Made by a program: the position numbers and the translations under genes. A model generated the notes under the pieces. It did not search any database. It was not told the origin of the DNA and worked only from the letters and a program-made list of their open reading frames with translations. From a virus, in the IMG/VR virus record IMGVR_UViG_3300027833_000184, positions 1 through 27,260 of that record: 27,260 nt of DNA. One strand, given 5' to 3'. How positions within the stretch are numbered: position 1 is the first letter of the stretch; the number at the start of each line of letters is the position of its first letter. This document shows, one piece after another, positions 24,264-27,260 of the stretch.

Positions 24264-24401
24264 ATGGACGGTGAATTAAATTTTAACGCAATGAATTGGT
24301 CAATCCTTGATCAGTTCGAAGAAGACCAAGCCGATTGGCACTCAAATGGGGCTGTAGATATTAGCCCTACTAATCTTTTTGAAATCGAAACTGGAGAATA
24401 A
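24264..24401 (+). CDS. 45-aa protein with no Lys or Arg, very acidic
   Basis: MDGELNFNAMNWSILDQF leads into EEDQADWHSNGAVDI and SPTNLFEIETGE. It has 11 Asp/Glu in 45 residues and no basic residue except one His. GGGAG lies upstream and the gene is 2 bases from both neighbours, supporting a real gene. Such composition is seen in proteins that mimic DNA charge or bind polymerase, but it is no proof. Its coding sequence contains an exact 17-base copy of the site-E palindrome. Confidence 0.6.
   Translation: MDGELNFNAMNWSILDQFEEDQADWHSNGAVDISPTNLFEIETGE
24358..24374. promoter_or_regulatory. Operator-like palindrome in coding sequence (site G)
   Basis: ATATTAGCCCTACTAAT is identical over 17 bases to 21757-21773. 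It encodes part of the 45-aa protein and lies 30 bases before the start of the 235-aa gene. No good -35 fits on either strand, so binding without promoter function is the likelier role. Confidence 0.35.
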
Positions 24402-24403
24402 AT

Positions 24404-25111
24404 ATGACTAAAGCTAAAACTCAGGCTACCCCAGTAGTAGCTATCGACCGCAACTCATTGATCGACGCAACTCTTACTCGCATGTCCGAGAAATCCAACA
24501 AGGATTCCTACATCGCTCGTAAGGCACAGGGCATCGATCACCCCTTTCCACTTGTCCGTCTCGGCAAGACATTCACTGCATTGCAGACCCACCGCGAAGT
24601 AGAGAACGCACGCGCCAAAGAGACTGGCGTACCTGCCGAGATCATCTGCAAGCCAGAGGCTATTGTCAGCTTCACTCAGAAGCTCGCCAACAACTGCATC
24701 TGGACTGCACTCGCGCTCAAAGAAAAGATGGACAACGCCGACGATTGGGACAACAACCTTGGCGGCGGCACTGGCACTGATTGTTACGCTGATGCTTGCG
24801 ACGAGTACGGCATCGACCCAATCATGCCAGAGCATCTGGAAGAACTGGTCTTGGCAGACTTTGCAGAGATCGAGAAGTTCTACTCAATGCTCAAGCGCAA
24901 GACGATGTACTTGCCATCACACGATGATCTGCACTTGTATCACGACAAGATGCCTGATCCTGACAGTGATAACCCTGAAGCACCTTGGGTTACCAAGCGC
25001 TCTGCCGCAACTCTCGACGAGGCGTTCGACATTCTTGCTCAGATCCGCGAAGAGATGAAGGCAAACAAAGCTGAAAAAGAGAACGCCGACTGGGAATCTT
25101 TGGCCGCTTAG
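24404..25111 (+). CDS. 235-aa early protein, unknown
   Basis: The largest gene of the rightward cluster. N-terminus MTKAKTQATPVVAIDRNSLI, helical part (EAIVSFTQKLANNCIWTALALKEKM), a Gly-rich turn (NNLGGGTGTDCYADACDEYG), an acidic-aromatic middle (LPSHDDLHLYHDKMPDPD) and an Ala/Glu/Lys helix at the end. GGAGAAT lies upstream. It is followed at 13 bases by a strong terminator and appears to use a restricted, C-ending codon set (GCA/GCC, ATC, AAG), suggesting high expression. I do not recognise the family. Confidence 0.8.
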   Translation: MTKAKTQATPVVAIDRNSLIDATLTRMSEKSNKDSYIARKAQGIDHPFPLVRLGKTFTALQTHREVENARAKETGVPAEIICKPEAIVSFTQKLANNCIWTALALKEKMDNADDWDNNLGGGTGTDCYADACDEYGIDPIMPEHLEELVLADFAEIEKFYSMLKRKTMYLPSHDDLHLYHDKMPDPDSDNPEAPWVTKRSAATLDEAFDILAQIREEMKANKAEKENADWESLAA

Positions 25112-25123
25112 ACATTCCCCCTT

Positions 25124-25155
25124 CCTGCCACACCTTCGGGTGTGGTGGGTTTTTT
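25124..25155 (+). terminator. Intrinsic terminator after 235-aa gene (UUCG loop)
   Basis: CCUGCCACACC-UUCG-GGUGUGGUGGG (25124-25149) forms an 11-bp stem with two G-U pairs and a UUCG tetraloop, followed by six T (25150-25155). It has the same loop type as the capsid terminator and ends the first early transcription unit. Confidence 0.92.
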
Positions 25156-25172
25156 GCCGTGACAATGCTCGG

Positions 25173-25242
25173 CTGATGCATAGGCGAATTAATACCAGGC
25201 GTTCGCTAGCTCACTCTTGGAATCAATCCGCCTATGCATCAG
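25173..25242. repeat. Long perfect inverted repeat (14-bp arms, 42-base loop)
   Basis: CTGATGCATAGGCG (25173-25186) and CGCCTATGCATCAG (25229-25242) are exact reverse complements; each arm includes ATGCAT. The loop has no clear T-tract or tRNA features. It lies in a gene-free gap after a terminator, so it may be a separate small RNA, a processing site or a recombination or origin site. Confidence 0.65.
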
Positions 25243-25292
25243 GTCTCGCCACGCTCCGACCACCAACGCCCTAACCGGACCGACGGGCTACG

Positions 25293-25377
25293 GCAGTGTG
25301 CTCACTATCATCACTGACGAAGTCAGTGTGCCTAGACGTTCACTATCATCGCGAGCGGAGCGAGCGAGGCAGTGTGC
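25293..25377. repeat. Interleaved direct repeats and hairpin in early gap
   Basis: CAGTGTGC occurs three times (25294-25301, 25324-25331, 25370-25377) and TCACTATCATC twice (25302-25312, 25340-25350). CACTGAC-GAA-GTCAGTG (25312-25328) is a 7-bp hairpin. A purine-rich run (GCGAGCGGAGCGAGCGAGG) lies between the last copies. These look like duplicated regulatory units upstream of the gene at 25421; function unknown. Confidence 0.55.
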
Positions 25378-25420
25378 AACGGACAACGAACCGATGACAA
25401 ATGACCGAGGACAAATGCCC

Positions 25421-25585
25421 ATGAACATCTACAAAATCACCGTGCGCGAAGCATCCAACGTTGAGTACAAAATAGAAGCTGACTCCAAAGAAGAAGCGAG
25501 CGACCTACTTTATATGGGTGATCAACGAATTGTTGATGAACATATCGTCTTTTGGGACATCATCGAAATCGAGGAATACAAATAA
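25421..25585 (+). CDS. 54-aa early protein, unknown
   Basis: MNIYKITVREASNVEYKIEA is followed by DSKEEASDLLYMGDQRIVDE and a strand-rich end (HIVFWDIIEIEEYK). Beta-alpha-beta pattern with an acidic tail, as in many small phage proteins whose motif is a strand, then ADSKEEA, then strands. ATG 25421 has GAGG 10 bases upstream; ATG 25415 in the same frame is possible. The stop overlaps the next start (TAATG). No function known. Confidence 0.65.
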   Translation: MNIYKITVREASNVEYKIEADSKEEASDLLYMGDQRIVDEHIVFWDIIEIEEYK

Positions 25586-25743
25586 TGAACCGCGAACAAC
25601 TGCTACTCAACACTAAACTGTATGCGTCGTTAGCCGCAGCCAAAACGTGCGCATCTTTTGCAACCGCGTTTACCTGGACTGCAGAGTGTTGCGACGACGC
25701 CAACACTTTCTTTCTAGCCCTATCAACCAAGTACAGGAGATAA
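25585..25743 (+). CDS. 52-aa early protein, unknown
   Basis: MNREQLLLNTKLYASLAAAK, then TCASFATAFTWTAECCDDAN, then TFFLALSTKYRR. Ala/Thr/Phe-rich, semi-hydrophobic, with three Cys; could be an amphipathic helix or weakly membrane-associated. It is fixed by a TAATG junction and by the good ribosome site for the next gene within its end. No function recognised. Confidence 0.55.
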   Translation: MNREQLLLNTKLYASLAAAKTCASFATAFTWTAECCDDANTFFLALSTKYRR

Positions 25744-25746
25744 ATT

Positions 25747-26046
25747 ATGTTTGTTACTGGAATTATTGCCGCAATCGGCATCATCTTTTTACTACTCAAG
25801 TTCGGACTCAAGAACGTTGTCAAAGCCGACATCCTTGTAGACGTCGGTGCCACATTCTTCTTGATCTGGATATTTGCAGGCACATTTGCAGGCATGATGA
25901 GCGGGCTCATCGCTGGCGCAATCATCTCAGTGTTCTTGTACATAGCCAAAAAAGCGCAACCAAAGCCACCCCCCAAGCCACCAAAGCCAAAGCGCAACTA
26001 CCGTTTCTGGCAACGTAAGGAGGTACCAAATGAGCAGAACATATAA
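25747..26046 (+). CDS. 99-aa membrane protein with Pro/Lys tail
   Basis: Hydrophobic segments at about residues 3-18 (VTGIIAAIGIIFLLLKF) and 35-66 (ATFFLIWIFAGTFAGMMSGL continuing into AGAIISVFLYIA), long enough for two passes, so two or three in total. They are followed by KPPPKPPKPKR, a basic Pro-rich tail expected in the cytoplasm. AGGAGAT precedes the ATG. It overlaps the next gene by 17 bases. It could be a superinfection-exclusion or membrane-modifying protein, or a holin-like protein; nothing decides this. Confidence 0.7.
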   Translation: MFVTGIIAAIGIIFLLLKFGLKNVVKADILVDVGATFFLIWIFAGTFAGMMSGLIAGAIISVFLYIAKKAQPKPPPKPPKPKRNYRFWQRKEVPNEQNI

Positions 26047-26341
26047 CTACGATTTCCCGTTTGCAGAACTAAAAACGCCGACAGGTGACTACTACGACAA
26101 CCGCAGTGAAATGGAGCGTGCAGGATTCCAAGAATCTCAAATGTGGTCAGTTGTAGAAGCCGACGCTGACGATGGTTCCGAATACCTCGTCTACGGACCC
26201 GTCCACCACTACGTAAATCTACTAGGGTACATCTGCACCGCTGAGCATCACGACGGCGATACCTACTACTACGAATGTGTCAAGACTGCGGAAGAAGCGG
26301 CCGAACAAGCTGCCTACTTCTGCGACTCTTGCGACGACTAA
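26030..26341 (+). CDS. 103-aa strongly acidic early protein
   Basis: About 22 Asp/Glu against 5 Lys/Arg. Aromatic residues are also frequent (YNYDFPF, GDYYDN, DTYYYECV), and it ends FCDSCDD. The ribosome site AAGGAGG is the best in the right half, suggesting strong expression. Small, early and very acidic phage proteins include DNA mimics that block restriction enzymes (Ocr, ArdA types), but I see no sequence match to those; the comparison is by charge only. Confidence 0.7.
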   Translation: MSRTYNYDFPFAELKTPTGDYYDNRSEMERAGFQESQMWSVVEADADDGSEYLVYGPVHHYVNLLGYICTAEHHDGDTYYYECVKTAEEAAEQAAYFCDSCDD

Positions 26342-26504
26342 TTCAGGGTAGGGTCCATATTTTTCCCATACTTTTGGGATGCTCCGCCGCAGCGGTCACT
26401 GCGGTACTAAGTTCTGATGCTTGCTCCGCCGCTCCCCTAAATCAATGTGGTGGCGAAAGCACGTCAAAGATGGGGCCCGTAATGAACATACATCAAATCA
26501 GAAC
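26342..26504. other. Gene-free gap with GC-rich repeats before regulator gene
   Basis: It holds GCTCCGCCGC twice (26381-26390, 26423-26432), a hairpin CCGCAG-CGGTCA-CTGCGG (26387-26404) and TCCCA-TACTTT-TGGGA (26364-26379). No T-tract follows the hairpins, so they are not clear terminators. No credible gene is seen. Confidence 0.5.
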
Positions 26505-26533
26505 ATGACCACTGTTATTAGTTCCACTACTAT
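26505..26533 (+). promoter_or_regulatory. Rightward promoter/operator of the HTH gene (site H)
   Basis: -35 ATGACC (26505-26510), 17-base spacer, -10 TACTAT (26528-26533). The imperfect palindrome TTATTAG-TTCCA-CTACTAT sits in exactly the register seen at sites C and E. With the HTH gene starting 24 bases further on, autoregulation is the natural reading. Confidence 0.55.
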
Positions 26534-26556
26534 TCACCAACCAACAGGAGGCTGTT

Positions 26557-26973
26557 ATGCCCTCAACTAACTATCGCCAACATAAAGTTGGTAAAACATT
26601 TGAAAACGCAATTGCCCGAGCACCAATCACTCGTACAGAACTCGCAGACTTATTAGGTATCCACGCAACTTCACTAACTTATTGGTACAAGCGCGGCGTC
26701 ACCGCTGACTACGCTAACCAAGTTGCTGATCTGCTTGAGCTTGATGTCAAAACCATTCAAAGCAAGCAAATACGATCGCCACGCCGCACGTTTCTTCGCG
26801 CCGTACCTGAAGGCAAGAGCGAAATGATTGACGAAATAGTCAAAGAACTCGAAGAAGAATTACGGACCGTGAACATCGAGCTTCTGGCAATTATCGCAAA
26901 CATGCGTCTCTCAACGCAGCAGGAAGCGACGCTTCATTCACTCGCACTCACATTCTTGGGCGAAGAGTCGTGA
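26557..26973 (+). CDS. Cro/XRE-type helix-turn-helix regulator
   Basis: 138 aa. HTH at about residues 24-58 (ITRTELADLLGIHATSLTYW followed by YKRGVTADYANQVADLL): the pattern ..LADLLG...TSLTYW...GV...YA..VA.LL is the XRE/Cro fold, with the recognition helix around HATSLTYWYKR. The C-terminal half is helical and acidic (EMIDEIVKELEEELRTVNIEL) and probably mediates dimerisation; no S24 peptidase is present, so it is not a cleavable CI-type repressor. AGGAGG lies upstream of the ATG. A palindromic operator overlaps its predicted promoter. It is the only DNA-binding regulator seen in the window. It overlaps the next gene by 4 bases. Confidence 0.85.
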   Translation: MPSTNYRQHKVGKTFENAIARAPITRTELADLLGIHATSLTYWYKRGVTADYANQVADLLELDVKTIQSKQIRSPRRTFLRAVPEGKSEMIDEIVKELEEELRTVNIELLAIIANMRLSTQQEATLHSLALTFLGEES

Positions 26974-27152
26974 ACCCTGAACCTACCTTGGGCCGCTTCT
27001 CTGGCCCTTGGTATGTCATTCGTTCAAAGGACGGCTACAAATTAGAAGGTTACTACTGGGAAGAAAACGCAATTGAAGCGGCTGAATACCTAACGAAAGT
27101 TGAGCCAGACAATAGTTATTACGTTGAACAATTAGAAGGAGACGAATCATGA
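26970..27152 (+). CDS. 60-aa acidic protein, unknown
   Basis: Start GTG 26970 overlaps the regulator's stop (GTGA), with GAAGAG upstream. Sequence MNPEPTLGRFSGPWYVIRSK, then DGYKLEGYYWEENAIEAAEY, then LTKVEPDNSYYVEQLEGDES. Strands at both ends and one helix; acidic and Tyr-rich. The WYVIRSKDGYKLEGYYWEEN part resembles small phage proteins without known function. It is co-translated with the HTH gene. Confidence 0.6.
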   Translation: MNPEPTLGRFSGPWYVIRSKDGYKLEGYYWEENAIEAAEYLTKVEPDNSYYVEQLEGDES

Positions 27153-27260
27153 GCGAACAATATTCAATCGCAGTGTGGGACTTAACATTCTACAAAGTAG
27201 CCGAAGACGGCAACCCACTGACTGATAACAGGGGCAACGTCCAACTTTATAACGCGCCTA
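27149..27260 (+). CDS. Early gene, cut by window end
   Basis: The ATG at 27149 overlaps the upstream stop (ATGAG) and has AAGGAGA upstream. 37 codons are visible: MSEQYSIAVWDLTFYKVAED, then GNPLTDNRGNVQLYNAP. It is hydrophilic; nothing can be said about function. Confidence 0.6.
   Translation, partial: MSEQYSIAVWDLTFYKVAEDGNPLTDNRGNVQLYNAP

Noticed and set aside
25173-25242. tRNA gene
   Set aside because: The length is similar, but there is no 7-bp acceptor stem with D, anticodon and T arms and no GTTCRA-type T loop.
26364-26379. Terminator after the acidic early gene
   Set aside because: The stem TCCCA/TGGGA is short and no T-run follows it.
26275-26508. 77-codon frame before the HTH gene
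   Set aside because: It overlaps the end of the acidic gene and crosses the GC-rich repeats; composition is not protein-like.

Overview
The window is part of the genome of a tailed phage, most likely a podovirus, and probably one that infects a marine or aquatic Gram-negative bacterium. The evidence is a complete packaging and capsid module: HNH nuclease, small and large terminase, P22-type portal, scaffold, N4-gp56-type major capsid protein and two head-tail adaptors. It is followed by large internal virion proteins and no recognisable long-tail genes. The two Lys-rich proteins resembling DUF5872 and DUF6321 are, from memory, common in marine phages. The host assignment is inference; nothing in the sequence names a host.

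Layout. From 22246 down to 1 everything is transcribed leftward: HNH nuclease, a small conserved protein, TerS, TerL, portal, scaffold, two basic proteins and a membrane-anchored coiled-coil protein. A 256-base structured leader follows, then the capsid gene and a strong intrinsic terminator at 13730-13766. After it come a small capsid-adjacent protein, two adaptors, a GNAT-like protein and two related internal proteins (one ending in an S74 autoprocessing domain). The left end holds an 872-aa lytic transglycosylase virion protein, a 2327-aa giant protein, a holin-like protein and a truncated coiled-coil gene. Genes overlap or are tightly packed, with TAATG, TGATG, TAGTG, ATGA and TTGA junctions.

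The stretch 22272-23074 (about 800 bases) has no convincing gene and separates the leftward module from a rightward one. It carries many short repeats, most strikingly twelve copies of the 9-mer TGRCACACA in both orientations around an AT-rich core. It is a candidate replication origin or multi-operator control region. To its right are small early-type genes, several membrane-spanning or very acidic and mostly unrecognised. They are broken up by a UUCG-loop terminator at 25124-25155, a 309-base repeat-rich gap and a gene for a Cro-like helix-turn-helix regulator.

Regulation. A palindrome close to WTATTAG-N5-CTAATAT recurs, and at several places it sits in the same register between a -35-like hexamer and a TAATAT-like -10. 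It occurs upstream of the capsid gene, the HNH gene, the gene after HNH and the HTH regulator gene, and inside the holin-like gene. The simplest reading is a phage-wide operator, perhaps bound by the HTH protein, that coordinates leftward structural expression with the regulator's own expression. A second element of about 85 bases is duplicated upstream of two early genes. All functional calls come from reading motifs by eye; no database search was run.
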